Source: Clostridium arbusti SL206
GTDB taxonomy: Bacteria > Bacillota > Clostridia > Clostridiales > Clostridiaceae
Direction: 5' to 3'
Assembly: GCF_000246895.1 (NCBI RefSeq)
Contig: NZ_BAEV01000016.1
Span: 1 to 49,298 of the forward strand
DNA: 49,298 nt
The notes below the pieces were generated by a model. That model was not told the origin of the DNA. It searched no databases and was given only the letters and a program-made list of their open reading frames with translations. Position 1 is the first letter of the stretch, and each line of letters opens with the position of its first letter. Below, piece by piece: positions 34,053 to 42,476 of the stretch. Both the position numbers and the translations under genes were made by a program.

Positions 34053-34949
34053 CTAGCATACTGTTACTTCAGTACCATTACAATCGGGTTTTAAAAGTTT
34101 TATTTTCCATGAAGCTTCTGTAGTATTTAAATATGATTCCATTTTACCTAAAAATTCAGTATTGTCCTTATCAATTACTACCATTAAAGTAGAACCTGAT
34201 CCGCTAATAAACTCTCCAAAGGATCCAAGTTCCTTTGCTGTTTCAAAAATATCATTTAATCCTTTTATGGAAGCGCCTCTATAAGGCTGGTGTATTTTAT
34301 CTTGAAAACAAGTTCTTAATTTTTTAAAATCTTTATTATAAAATGCAGAAATCAGCATAGCCGCTCTGGAAATGTTAAAAACACAATCTTCTTTAGTATA
34401 TTCACTAGGCAAAACTTTTCTTCCATTTGCAGTACTCATTTTAAAATCTGGTATTAATGCCGCAAATATAAGATCTTCTGGTGGATTTATTTTAGAATAT
34501 ATAACTTGGTTATCTTCAACTAGTGAAACGTCAAGGCCGCCTTCAAGTGCAGCAACTACATTGTCTGGATGTCCTTCTATTTCTGTTGCTAGATTTAGAA
34601 TTTCCTGTTTTGACATAATATTATTCATGATGTGATTAGCTGCGTGGATTGCAGCAGCAATACATGTAGCACTACTTCCAAGACCTCTTGAAAGTGGTAC
34701 ATCTGCCTTTGCTACATTTATATAAAGACCTTTAAGTTTATAATTATATCTATCAAAGGTTTTAACCATGCTATAGTAAATTAAGTTTTCACTTAAAGGG
34801 ATTGAAGAAGGTTTCCCATTTTCCAAAAAGATTATATCCTTATCAGTTTCTTCAATTTCAAATTCATTATACAAGTTTAATGCCATACCAAAAGAATCAA
34901 AACCAGGTCCCATATTGGCTGTACTAGCAGGGACTTTAATTTTAAGCAT
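34053..34949 (-). CDS. thrB: Homoserine kinase
   Basis: A 298-residue GHMP kinase making O-phosphohomoserine. Motif 1, KVPASTANMGPGFDSFGMAL, opens the protein. Motif 2, PLSRGLGSSATCIAAAI, is the ATP-phosphate loop (about residues 89-105). Motif 3 is FGEFISGSGSTLMVVI. GGAGATGAAAAT precedes ATG. The gene starts 11 bases after the ACT-domain gene and is followed by hom, so regulator, kinase, dehydrogenase and synthase lie in one transcript. Confidence 0.95.
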   Translation of the reverse strand: MLKIKVPASTANMGPGFDSFGMALNLYNEFEIEETDKDIIFLENGKPSSIPLSENLIYYSMVKTFDRYNYKLKGLYINVAKADVPLSRGLGSSATCIAAAIHAANHIMNNIMSKQEILNLATEIEGHPDNVVAALEGGLDVSLVEDNQVIYSKINPPEDLIFAALIPDFKMSTANGRKVLPSEYTKEDCVFNISRAAMLISAFYNKDFKKLRTCFQDKIHQPYRGASIKGLNDIFETAKELGSFGEFISGSGSTLMVVIDKDNTEFLGKMESYLNTTEASWKIKLLKPDCNGTEVTVC

Positions 34950-34960
34950 ATTTTCATCTC

Positions 34961-35398
34961 CTATTCCATTGCAATTAAATCAGCTTTAATAACATTTTCA
35001 GTGTTTTTTATGTCATCTATTAATTGTTCTAATTTTATTTTTAAATTATATGTATCAAAGGTAATGCTTACGTTAGCAGCATTATTAATGGGTATGTCCT
35101 GATTTATTGTAAGAATATTAGCATGGTTTTCTGCCATCTTGTCAAGTATTCTTGAAAGGGTACCAGTTTTATGACCAAGAAGTAAATAAATAGCTACTTT
35201 ATTACTTTTCATGGATTCAGAAACTGAGAAGACATAATCTTTATACTTATAATAAGTACTTCTACTAATTCCTACAATTTTTACTGCTTCGCTTATATCA
35301 TGAGCTTTTTTTATGTTTATAAGATCCTTAACTTGCATTACTTTTTGAAATATATCAGGAAGTACCTTTGTATCTACTAATAAATATTTATTTTCCAT
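34961..35398 (-). CDS. ACT domain-containing protein (PheB/UPF0735)
   Basis: A 145-residue protein. The N-terminal half has a helix-turn-helix-like stretch, AHDISEAVKIVGISRSTYYK (about residues 34-53), and the C-terminal half an ACT domain, AIYLLLGHKTGTLSRILDKM (about 69-88), that binds amino acids. This PheB/UPF0735 family commonly leads hom-thr operons in Firmicutes, as here. An amino-acid-sensing regulator of the operon is likely, though direct DNA binding is unproven. The ribosome site AGGAGGG lies 15 bases before ATG, unusually far. The 383-base divergent gap upstream shows no T-box; it is AT-rich apart from the dyad at 35702. Confidence 0.82.
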   Translation of the reverse strand: MENKYLLVDTKVLPDIFQKVMQVKDLINIKKAHDISEAVKIVGISRSTYYKYKDYVFSVSESMKSNKVAIYLLLGHKTGTLSRILDKMAENHANILTINQDIPINNAANVSITFDTYNLKIKLEQLIDDIKNTENVIKADLIAME

Positions 35399-35701
35399 AA
35401 GTTTTCAATAAATACCCTCCTACTGCTTCAATAATTAAAGTAGCATTTAGAAATGTTTTTAATAATTATTTAAAATACAACTTTTATTTTAACTGTCCTT
35501 GTATAAAAAACAAGTGTATTTGTATTAAGGATTCAATAGTTATATTATCATAGCTAATATCATAATACAATGAAATTTATTAAATTTTATATAAGTAATT
35601 TTCTTGAAATGATAAATGATAATAGTGTAAGACACATTCAAATAAATAAAAAAAATTATAAAATTACATATATACCCTTGATAATCATACAAAAAATGGA
35701 A

Positions 35702-35756
35702 TATAATTACTTTAAATAGGTATTTTCTAGAAATACTTATTTAAAGTAATTATATT
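35702..35756. promoter_or_regulatory. 25-bp-arm palindrome upstream of the WG-repeat gene
   Basis: Arms 35702-35726 and 35732-35756 match at 24 of 25 positions around TCTAG. It ends 25 bases before the WG-repeat start. Neither arm end is followed by a T-run that would stop transcription into the gene. It could be a large operator, a leader hairpin that gates translation, or a terminator for the opposite strand. Confidence 0.6.
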
Positions 35757-35781
35757 TTATTAGTATGAAGGATGTGATAAT

Positions 35782-37488
35782 TTGTATAATGATAAAGGCT
35801 CTGCTATTAAAGTAATGGATGATATTTTGATAAGAGACTCCTTCGAAACTTATGGACATTTTAAAGAACGTATTGAAAATTTGAAATCAATTAACATTGG
35901 AAAAGCTGAGATATTAGTAAATACTTATGATAGGCAATCAGGTATTTGTTATATCAATGTAGAGTTTTATAAATGGAGATCTATAGGGAGAATTAACTAT
36001 AGCTATTTATATTTTGTTTTACCAGATAAAGAGTTTGATTTCATTAAATGTCTAAATGACAGATATACAATAAGGGCAAATTTTAAGGTTGTGGGTGAAA
36101 AAATTTATATTGATGAAGAAAGTGTTGAAATATGTATAGATGACATGCAGCTAAAAGTTAATATTATAAGTTTTTTAAAGGAGCCTTTTCAAAATTGTAA
36201 TGAGTTTAAAGGTCTTATAACTAATATTAAGGACATGCCATTAGGAAAAGTTACATTAGAAAAAGAAAATTATGACATAAATACAGGAACTTTTAAAATA
36301 AAAGTAGATTTTGATACATTCAAAGAGGTAAATTTTCCAAATATAAATTTATTTTATATTAGTATAAATAAAGAAGAAGTAGGTGAGTTTTATGAAAATA
36401 ACAATTCATGTACATTATACGGGGGATTAACCTACATAAATGATAAGATATTTATAGACACTGAAAGAATGCATCTATTATGGCAAGAAAATAAAATTAG
36501 AATAAATGTTGTACTCTTTGATAATTCATATTTTGATACATCAGAAGAATATAAAAATCAAATAAAGAACTTGAATCTTTTATGTGCAGGAAAAGCCAGC
36601 TTAATTGTTGACAAATACGATAATGTGGAAGAAATTCTTCCACTTAATATAGAATGGGAGGATTGGGTAAAGGAATATGCTTTAAACTTAAAATCATCAT
36701 ATATTGAATCTGATGCCAGGCTTTCAAAAAATCTCTATGAATCTAGTGATAAGTATTCAGTTTATGTAACCATAAAGTATGAAAACAATAATATTTCTAT
36801 AGAAAAGGTAAAAATGATAAATTTTAATGGAGATATGGAGATTAAGTTTAAAAATATAGAAGTTAAAGATATAGAAGAGACTGCAGATAAGACTATATCC
36901 GAAAATGATTTAGCAATAGTAGACGTAGTGGCTTATGACACTAATAATGATGATGACTATGCAATTAATGAAAAGTTTGATTTCATAGATGGAATTGCTC
37001 TTATGAAGGTTAATGGAAATTATACCTATATTGATGAGCAGGGGAAGAGATTAGGGCTTATAAACAACAGACTTATGAGGTTTATAGATAGTAAAGGGAA
37101 ATATGGTTATATGGATAAAGAACATAGGATAACTATTATAAAGCCTTATTTTGATTATATAGGTAGTTTTAATGATAATGTTGCAAAAATAAATATTAAT
37201 GATAAATGGGGCTATATAAATGAAGAGGGAGCAATAATTATAAGTCCTGCATATGAATTTGCAAGAGATTTTCATGATGGGTTTGCCGCAGTAAAAGTTA
37301 AAGCCCTTATAGGAAGTAAGTGGGGGTACATAAATAAACAAGGCGAAATGGTCATAAAGCCTAAATTTGATGAGGTGGGAGAATTCTGTAATGGTGTTGC
37401 CCGTGTGAAATTCAAAAGTATTATAAAGGGTATTAAAGATGGTGTTGTATATAAGAATGGTGAATTTCATGACTATGTAAAAATGTAA
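35782..37488 (+). CDS. WG-repeat protein with a novel N-terminal triple repeat
   Basis: A 568-residue soluble protein without a signal peptide. The C-terminus (about residues 400-560) has WG repeats: FDFIDGIALMKVNGNYTYID, KYGYMDKEHR, NDKWGYINEEGAIIISPAYE and GSKWGYINKQGEMVIKPKFD. The N-terminal about 375 residues hold three copies of a roughly 125-residue unit, each opening with a helix such as FKERIENLKS, FKGLITNIKD or YKNQIKNLNL. Each continues GKAEILVNTYD, GKVTLEKENYD or GKASLIVDKYD, then a strand ending in an aromatic EFYKW, DFDTF or EWEDW. The start is TTG 35782 with AAGGATGTG; ATG 35815 is less well placed. Function unknown. Confidence 0.78.
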   Translation: MYNDKGSAIKVMDDILIRDSFETYGHFKERIENLKSINIGKAEILVNTYDRQSGICYINVEFYKWRSIGRINYSYLYFVLPDKEFDFIKCLNDRYTIRANFKVVGEKIYIDEESVEICIDDMQLKVNIISFLKEPFQNCNEFKGLITNIKDMPLGKVTLEKENYDINTGTFKIKVDFDTFKEVNFPNINLFYISINKEEVGEFYENNNSCTLYGGLTYINDKIFIDTERMHLLWQENKIRINVVLFDNSYFDTSEEYKNQIKNLNLLCAGKASLIVDKYDNVEEILPLNIEWEDWVKEYALNLKSSYIESDARLSKNLYESSDKYSVYVTIKYENNNISIEKVKMINFNGDMEIKFKNIEVKDIEETADKTISENDLAIVDVVAYDTNNDDDYAINEKFDFIDGIALMKVNGNYTYIDEQGKRLGLINNRLMRFIDSKGKYGYMDKEHRITIIKPYFDYIGSFNDNVAKININDKWGYINEEGAIIISPAYEFARDFHDGFAAVKVKALIGSKWGYINKQGEMVIKPKFDEVGEFCNGVARVKFKSIIKGIKDGVVYKNGEFHDYVKM

Positions 37489-37490
37489 TA

Positions 37491-37508
37491 AGGCATGTGA
37501 ATATGCCT
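37491..37508 (+). repeat. Possible end-to-end remnant of the 160-bp repeat
   Basis: AGGCATGTGAATATGCCT consists of the first ten bases of the 160-bp repeats (AGGCATGTGA) fused to their right end (ATATGCCT as in the 13456 copy). It lies two bases past the WG-gene stop and, with flanking TA, makes a 9-bp-arm hairpin. It may equally be an unrelated hairpin. Confidence 0.45.
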
Positions 37509-37541
37509 TATATTTGAGAATTAGTAGTAAAAATGATTATA

Positions 37542-37576
37542 AAGAACAGCTGCATTTTATAAATACAGCTGTTCTT
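37542..37576. terminator. Bidirectional terminator between the WG gene and gapN
   Basis: AAGAACAGCTG pairs with CAGCTGTTCTT over 11 bp, followed by ATTATCTAG, between convergent genes. Confidence 0.75.
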
Positions 37577-37616
37577 ATTATCTAGAGTGATATAGGATTA
37601 GTCTAGTGTATACATT

Positions 37617-39071
37617 TTATTTAGGTAAATTTAATACTATAGCTTTAGGTCTGCTCATAGCTTCAATACTATATCTTATACCTTGAGTACCCATACCAGA
37701 TGATTTAACACCTAGGAATGGAAAGTGGTCAGGACCTCTTTCTGTTTTATTATTAATTTGTACTGTACCAACTTCAAGTTTTTTAGCTATATAAAAAGCA
37801 TCATCAATGTTTTTAGTAAATACAGAGGATTGAAGACCATATTCAGATCTATTTGCAATAGAGATAGCTTCCTCAATATTTTTTATACGGAGTATAGGTA
37901 GTACAGGGCCAAAGGGTTCTTCCCAAGCAAGTCTCATATCTGTAGTTACATTATCAAAAAGTGTAGGATATATTAAATTATCTTTTCTCTTGTTTCCAAG
38001 CATTAGCTTAGCACCTTTTGCTAGGGCATCATCAATTAAACCTTGAACAAAATCAGCAGCTTTAGAATCAATTAAAGGAGTTATATCAACATCATCTGTA
38101 GGATTTCCAACCTTTAATTTAGTAACCTTTTCTTCTATAAGTTTTACTAATTTATCTGCTACTGAGTCAATTACTAAAACTCTTTTAACAGCTGTACACC
38201 TTTGACCTGAATAGCTATATGCACCAGAGACAATATTTTTAGCAGCTAGTTCCAAATCTGCATCCTCAAGGACTATAGCAGCGTCCTTACCACCAAGTTC
38301 CATCATCATAGGCACCATATTAGCTTCTTTTGCAATATGTTTACCGACCTCCGTACTACCTGTAAAGTTAATAAAATTTATATCTTTGTGGGTAACTAAA
38401 TAATCACCAATTTCAGAACCTCTACCAGTAACAGTGTTAAGAACACCCTTAGGAAGGCCGGCCTTATTAAATACTTCTGCTAAATATAATGCACTTATAG
38501 CTCCTTGGGTTGGTGGCTTTAATATCACGCTGTTTCCAGCAACCAGTGCAGGAGCGATTTTTGATGCAGACAAATTAACAGGATAATTAAAAGGAGATAT
38601 TGATAATACAACACCTAGTGGAACTCTTGTGACAAAAGATAATTTACTCTTGTTAAAGCCTGGAAAATTATCTGCTCCTATGGTTTCACCATCAATATGT
38701 TTTCCCTCACTAGCAGTAAATCTTATAAAATCAACTGTTCTTTTAACTTCTGACACAGCAGATTTAGAATCCTTAGCAATTTCAACTTGCATTATCTTAG
38801 CAATTTCATCTACATTCTCTTCTAAAATATTAGCTGCTTTGTATAGGATTTCTGCACGCTCACTTATTGGAGTTTCTCCCCATTTAACTTGGGCTGCTTT
38901 TGAATTTTCAATAATGTCATTTACTTCTTCCTGTGAAAGTGATTGAATTTCACCAATAACAGTTTCATCTACAGGAGATTTTAGTTGTACTGTGTTTCCA
39001 CTTTTACTTTTAATCCATCCACCATTAAACAAACTTTTATAAACTTTATCTTCTGATATATTTTCAAACAT
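37617..39071 (-). CDS. gapN: NADP-dependent glyceraldehyde-3-phosphate dehydrogenase, non-phosphorylating
   Basis: A 484-residue aldehyde dehydrogenase of the GapN group, oxidising glyceraldehyde 3-phosphate to 3-phosphoglycerate and yielding NADPH without ATP. The catalytic Cys is in SYSGQRCTAVKRV and the general-base Glu in MMMELGGKDAAIVLEDAD. The cofactor motif is NFTGSTEVGKHI. ISPFNYPVNLSASKIAPAL and the C-terminal RGPDHFPFLGVKSSGMGTQG are GapN hallmarks. ATG 39071 is chosen because AGGCGGTG lies 8 bases before it; the longer form reads through that site. It is monocistronic and probably an NADPH source. Confidence 0.9.
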   Translation of the reverse strand: MFENISEDKVYKSLFNGGWIKSKSGNTVQLKSPVDETVIGEIQSLSQEEVNDIIENSKAAQVKWGETPISERAEILYKAANILEENVDEIAKIMQVEIAKDSKSAVSEVKRTVDFIRFTASEGKHIDGETIGADNFPGFNKSKLSFVTRVPLGVVLSISPFNYPVNLSASKIAPALVAGNSVILKPPTQGAISALYLAEVFNKAGLPKGVLNTVTGRGSEIGDYLVTHKDINFINFTGSTEVGKHIAKEANMVPMMMELGGKDAAIVLEDADLELAAKNIVSGAYSYSGQRCTAVKRVLVIDSVADKLVKLIEEKVTKLKVGNPTDDVDITPLIDSKAADFVQGLIDDALAKGAKLMLGNKRKDNLIYPTLFDNVTTDMRLAWEEPFGPVLPILRIKNIEEAISIANRSEYGLQSSVFTKNIDDAFYIAKKLEVGTVQINNKTERGPDHFPFLGVKSSGMGTQGIRYSIEAMSRPKAIVLNLPK

Positions 39072-39259
39072 AAAAGATACACCGCCTCTCATAATTGTGA
39101 ATACTTATTTTATATCTTTAATTAATTCTATTAGTTTAACATATCCATTATTATATAAATTATATATTTATATAAAATTAGTAGCAATATTTACTATTAT
39201 ATAATAATCATAATAAATAAAATTCGTTTTATCAAGTAGTAAATTAAAATTATTTAAAA

Positions 39260-39308
39260 TATATTTGCATTTATTTGGAATATATTAAAGTATATTTGCA
39301 TTTATTTG
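39260..39308. repeat. Direct repeat upstream of the 191-residue gene
   Basis: TATATTTGCATTTATTTG occurs at 39260-39277 and again at 39291-39308, one 31-base period apart (three helical turns). It is positioned 50-100 bases before the start, where paired activator sites would sit. The rest of the 39072-39357 gap is very AT-rich. Confidence 0.55.
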
Positions 39309-39357
39309 AAATAGTAGATATAATTTTATTATAGGTTTTATAAAAGAGGCGATTAGT

Positions 39358-39933
39358 ATGATAGAAAAAAATAAAAAAGAATCCAAAAGTTATATTAGCA
39401 ATTTAGTAAGCTCAATAACAAAATTTATTTCTAAAGAAAAAGAAGAAGAGTTAAGAGAAAAAATTGCAACAACTATAAAGGAAGAAATATTCTCAAAAGA
39501 CATAGAAGTAAGATTAAATGCCAGAGATTTTTCAGGAACAGGACTTTTAGACAATTCTTCTGAAGAAGCAAATTTTTTATTTTCAACTATATTCCCGGTG
39601 CCTATAGATGACAATGGGGCTAGATATACATTGTATAAACATAAGGTAGAAATAGCATTATCAGGAGAAATGAAAGATAGATTTATATATATTTTTTCGG
39701 AGGGAAGGCTAACTTCGGGTGAATTTAAATGCTATAGACTATATGAAGATGAGTATGTTTATATAGTTAAAAAAATAATTAGCAATATACCAAAGTTTAG
39801 GGATACCTTAAAAGAAGCATTAAAAGATTTGGATAAAAGTGTAAGTAATATCGATACTAAAAGACAGTTGTCAGAAAATCACTTAAAAAAAGCTAAAGAC
39901 AATGCAGATAAATTATTACGTATGCTAAAGTAG
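39358..39933 (+). CDS. Conserved-looking protein of unknown function
   Basis: A 191-residue soluble, charged protein that I do not recognise. Residues 1-50 and 150-191 are basic/acidic helices with coiled-coil character (KEKEEELREKIATTIKEE and KRQLSENHLKKAKDNADKLL). The middle (about 55-145) is beta-rich: NFLFSTIFPVPIDDNGARY, YKHKVEIALSGEMKDRFIYI and GEFKCYRLYEDEYVYIVKKI. There is no signal or membrane segment. AAAGAGGCG precedes ATG 39358, and the trp promoter overlaps its stop. The direct repeat upstream suggests regulated expression. Confidence 0.65.
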   Translation: MIEKNKKESKSYISNLVSSITKFISKEKEEELREKIATTIKEEIFSKDIEVRLNARDFSGTGLLDNSSEEANFLFSTIFPVPIDDNGARYTLYKHKVEIALSGEMKDRFIYIFSEGRLTSGEFKCYRLYEDEYVYIVKKIISNIPKFRDTLKEALKDLDKSVSNIDTKRQLSENHLKKAKDNADKLLRMLK

Positions 39934-39936
39934 TTA

Positions 39937-39964
39937 TTGACAATTATAAAAAATGATGTATAAT
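39937..39964 (+). promoter_or_regulatory. Sigma-A promoter of the trp operon
   Basis: TTGACA (39937-39942), a 16-bp spacer and consensus TATAAT (39959-39964), just after the stop of the upstream gene. Confidence 0.8.
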
Positions 39965-39984
39965 TATAGAAAAATGAATCTTAA

Positions 39985-40236
39985 TAAATCTATGATCAGA
40001 AGTAGTAAATATAAGAATTTAGTTAAAGCGAGTTTGGAATGGTGTAAGCCAAATACTGTAGCTTATATTGAATGGATCTGTGAGAGGTAATGTGAAATTT
40101 AGTAGCAATAGCCGGTAGTCTACCGTTAACAGGACGAGGTATTGATTGTTTCTGTACCTTATAGAGATGTTTTGTAATTAGGTGGCATAGCGAAGTTTAA
40201 CACTTCGTCCTTTAGTGGGCGAGGTGTTTTTTATAT
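39985..40236 (+). promoter_or_regulatory. Tryptophan T-box leader, first module
   Basis: Stem I contains AAGCGAGTTTGGAATGGTG and AAGCCAAATA. The specifier is TGG (40073-40075, within TTGAATGGATCTG), the Trp codon. The antiterminator T-box TTAGGTGGCATAGCG is at 40178-40192. Terminator 1 pairs AACACTTCGTCC (40199-40210) with GGGCGAGGTGTT followed by TTTT. Uncharged tRNA-Trp should allow read-through. Confidence 0.9.
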
Positions 40237-40324
40237 GCTAATTAGTTTTAAGTAATGTATACAATCTAAGAATTGTTTATTAATTTTAGATGTATTAGTA
40301 TTACTATGCTAAACCTATAAAACA

Positions 40325-40385
40325 AAACTAAATTGGGTGGCACCACGGTCACTTCGTCCCATATTAGGGGCGAAGTGACCTTTTT
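40325..40385 (+). promoter_or_regulatory. Second T-box antiterminator/terminator module
   Basis: A second T-box, TTGGGTGGCACCACGG (about 40333-40348), is followed by terminator 2 (40347-40385): GGTCACTTCGTCCC against GGGGCGAAGTGACC with TTTTT. The 90-odd bases between terminator 1 and this T-box are too short and lack a recognisable stem I with specifier. It therefore looks like a duplicated expression platform in series. Confidence 0.8.
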
Positions 40386-40442
40386 ACGTTGAAATTTAAT
40401 TGAATTTATATATTTTTAAATCTGAAGGAGGAACTAAAATCC

Positions 40443-41873
40443 ATGTTTAACTTAAATGAAAGTGAATTTTATAAGCAAAGAGAATCAAATAAAACATTTC
40501 CACTTACACTTCAATTTAACGGAGATGAATTAACGCCAATAGCTATATATTATAATTTACAAGGAGAAAAAAAGTTCTTATTTGAAAGTGTGTATTCTGA
40601 AAAAGAAATAGGAAGATATTCTTTTATGGCATCAAATCCTTACATGACAATTAAAAGTTATAAGAATAAAGTAATAATAGAAAACAAAGGAGAAACAAAA
40701 ATTGAGCACGGTAAAGTTTTGGACTATGTAAAAGAATATGTAAATATAGATTATGATACTAAGCTTTTTGATATACCCTTTACCGGTGGCGCAATAGGAT
40801 ATGTAGGCTATGATGTAGTAAGGCAATATGAAAAGCTCCCAGATAATAATATAGATGAACTAAAAGTACCAGAGGCTAATTTGATGTTTTATAAAATTTT
40901 TGTTTGCTATGATCATTTCAAACATAACGTAAATATTGTATATAATGTATTCCCAGAGGATAATTCAGACTACAATAAAATAGTAGAAACACTCAATAAT
41001 ATAAAAAAGATTATAATTAGTAGTAATTCACTACACTCTCTACAAGAGGTTCAGTTAAATAAGGAATTTGAATCTAATGTTACAGAGGAAGAATATTGTA
41101 ACATGGTGGAGAAGGCAAAGGAATATATAAGAGCAGGAGATATATTTCAGGTGGTTCCATCACAGAGGTTAAAATTTAAGAATACTTCGGAGCCTTTTGA
41201 TGTATATAGAAGATTAAGATCAAAAAATCCTTCACCCTATCTTTTTTATATAGATTTCCAAGAGTTTCAAATAGCGGGATCATCACCTGAAAGCTTAGTT
41301 TCTGTAAGAGATAATAGAGTTATAACAAATCCTATAGCTGGAACTAGACCAAGGGGAAAATCAAAGGAAGAAGATGAGTCACTTAGGATAGAACTTCTAG
41401 CTGATGAAAAGGAAAGGGCAGAACATTTAATGCTAGTAGATTTAGGGAGAAATGATATTGGAAGAATAAGTGGATTTGGAACAGTAACTGTAGACCGATT
41501 TATGGATGTTGAGTTTTACTCACATGTAATGCATATAGTATCTATGGTATCCGGTGAATTGAAAAGAGGATTGAACTGTTTTGATGCTTTGAGTTCTTGC
41601 CTTCCTGTAGGAACAGTATCAGGTGCACCGAAGGTACGCGCTATGGAAATAATTGATGAGATTGAAAATGTAAGAAGAGGAATTTATGCAGGAGCAGTAG
41701 GATATTTTTCTCATAATGGTAATATGGATACTTGCATTGCAATAAGGACTATAGTATTTAAAGATAATTATGGATATGTTCAATCAGGTGCTGGAGTAGT
41801 CTATGATTCAAATCCTAAAAGTGAATATAGAGAAACTCTTAATAAGGCCATGGCAATGGAAGAGGTGATTTAA
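40443..41873 (+). CDS. trpE: Anthranilate synthase component I
   Basis: A 476-residue enzyme making anthranilate from chorismate with ammonia from TrpG. The Trp-feedback motif appears as KKFLFESVYSEKEIGRYSF (about residues 40-58). Catalytic-domain motifs: AGDIFQVVPSQR, FQIAGSSPESLV, NPIAGTRPRGKSKEED, DEKERAEHLMLVDLGRND, and SGAPKVRAMEIIDEIE. AAGGAGGAAC precedes ATG 40443. It is the first gene of trpEGDCFBA behind two T-box terminators. Both transcriptional (tRNA-Trp) and allosteric (Trp) control are therefore expected. Confidence 0.96.
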   Translation: MFNLNESEFYKQRESNKTFPLTLQFNGDELTPIAIYYNLQGEKKFLFESVYSEKEIGRYSFMASNPYMTIKSYKNKVIIENKGETKIEHGKVLDYVKEYVNIDYDTKLFDIPFTGGAIGYVGYDVVRQYEKLPDNNIDELKVPEANLMFYKIFVCYDHFKHNVNIVYNVFPEDNSDYNKIVETLNNIKKIIISSNSLHSLQEVQLNKEFESNVTEEEYCNMVEKAKEYIRAGDIFQVVPSQRLKFKNTSEPFDVYRRLRSKNPSPYLFYIDFQEFQIAGSSPESLVSVRDNRVITNPIAGTRPRGKSKEEDESLRIELLADEKERAEHLMLVDLGRNDIGRISGFGTVTVDRFMDVEFYSHVMHIVSMVSGELKRGLNCFDALSSCLPVGTVSGAPKVRAMEIIDEIENVRRGIYAGAVGYFSHNGNMDTCIAIRTIVFKDNYGYVQSGAGVVYDSNPKSEYRETLNKAMAMEEVI

Positions 41874-42476
41874 TTGATACTTATAATAGATAATTATGAT
41901 TCCTTTACTTATAATTTATATCAGTATATAGGAGAAATATACACTGATATAAAGGTTGTAAGAAATGATGAAATAAAGGCTGAAGATATAGAAAGGATGG
42001 ATGTAGAAGGTATAATACTCTCACCGGGACCTGGTACTCCAGAAAAAGCTGGAATTTGTGTAGAGGTAATAAAAAGATATGGCTCTAAAATACCAATACT
42101 AGGTATTTGTCTTGGACATCAGGCTATAGGTTATGCCTATGGAGGAAATATAGTAAGAACAAAGAATATAAAACATGGTAAGACATCAGATATAAAACAT
42201 AATGGTGAAGATATGTTTGAAAATGTAAGTAATCCTGTTAAAGTTATGAGATACCATTCATTAGTGGTAGATAAAGAAACTTTTCCAAAGGAACTAACAA
42301 TTACTGCTGAAAGTTTAGACGATGGTGTTATAATGGGACTTAAACACAAAAAATATGATGTTTATGGTTTGCAATTTCATCCGGAATCTATAATTACAGA
42401 ACAAGGCAAAGTTATGATTAAAAATTTTGTGGAGGGGATATGTAATGTTACAGGAAGCAATAAAGAAAATAAGTAA
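41874..42476 (+). CDS. trpG: Anthranilate synthase component II (glutamine amidotransferase)
   Basis: A 200-residue class I amidotransferase that supplies ammonia to TrpE. It opens [19 protein letters not shown]. The nucleophile Cys is in [14 protein letters not shown] (about residue 80), and the catalytic His and Glu are in [13 protein letters not shown]. The start is TTG 41874, immediately after the trpE stop and with GAGGTGATT before it. It is a free-standing subunit, not fused to TrpD. It overlaps trpD by 32 bases. Confidence 0.95.
   Translation: MILIIDNYDSFTYNLYQYIGEIYTDIKVVRNDEIKAEDIERMDVEGIILSPGPGTPEKAGICVEVIKRYGSKIPILGICLGHQAIGYAYGGNIVRTKNIKHGKTSDIKHNGEDMFENVSNPVKVMRYHSLVVDKETFPKELTITAESLDDGVIMGLKHKKYDVYGLQFHPESIITEQGKVMIKNFVEGICNVTGSNKENK

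Noticed and set aside
35399-35700. A T-box or threonine attenuator ahead of the ACT-thrB-hom-thrC operon
   Set aside because: No T-box motif, specifier stem or Thr-rich leader peptide could be found on the minus strand.
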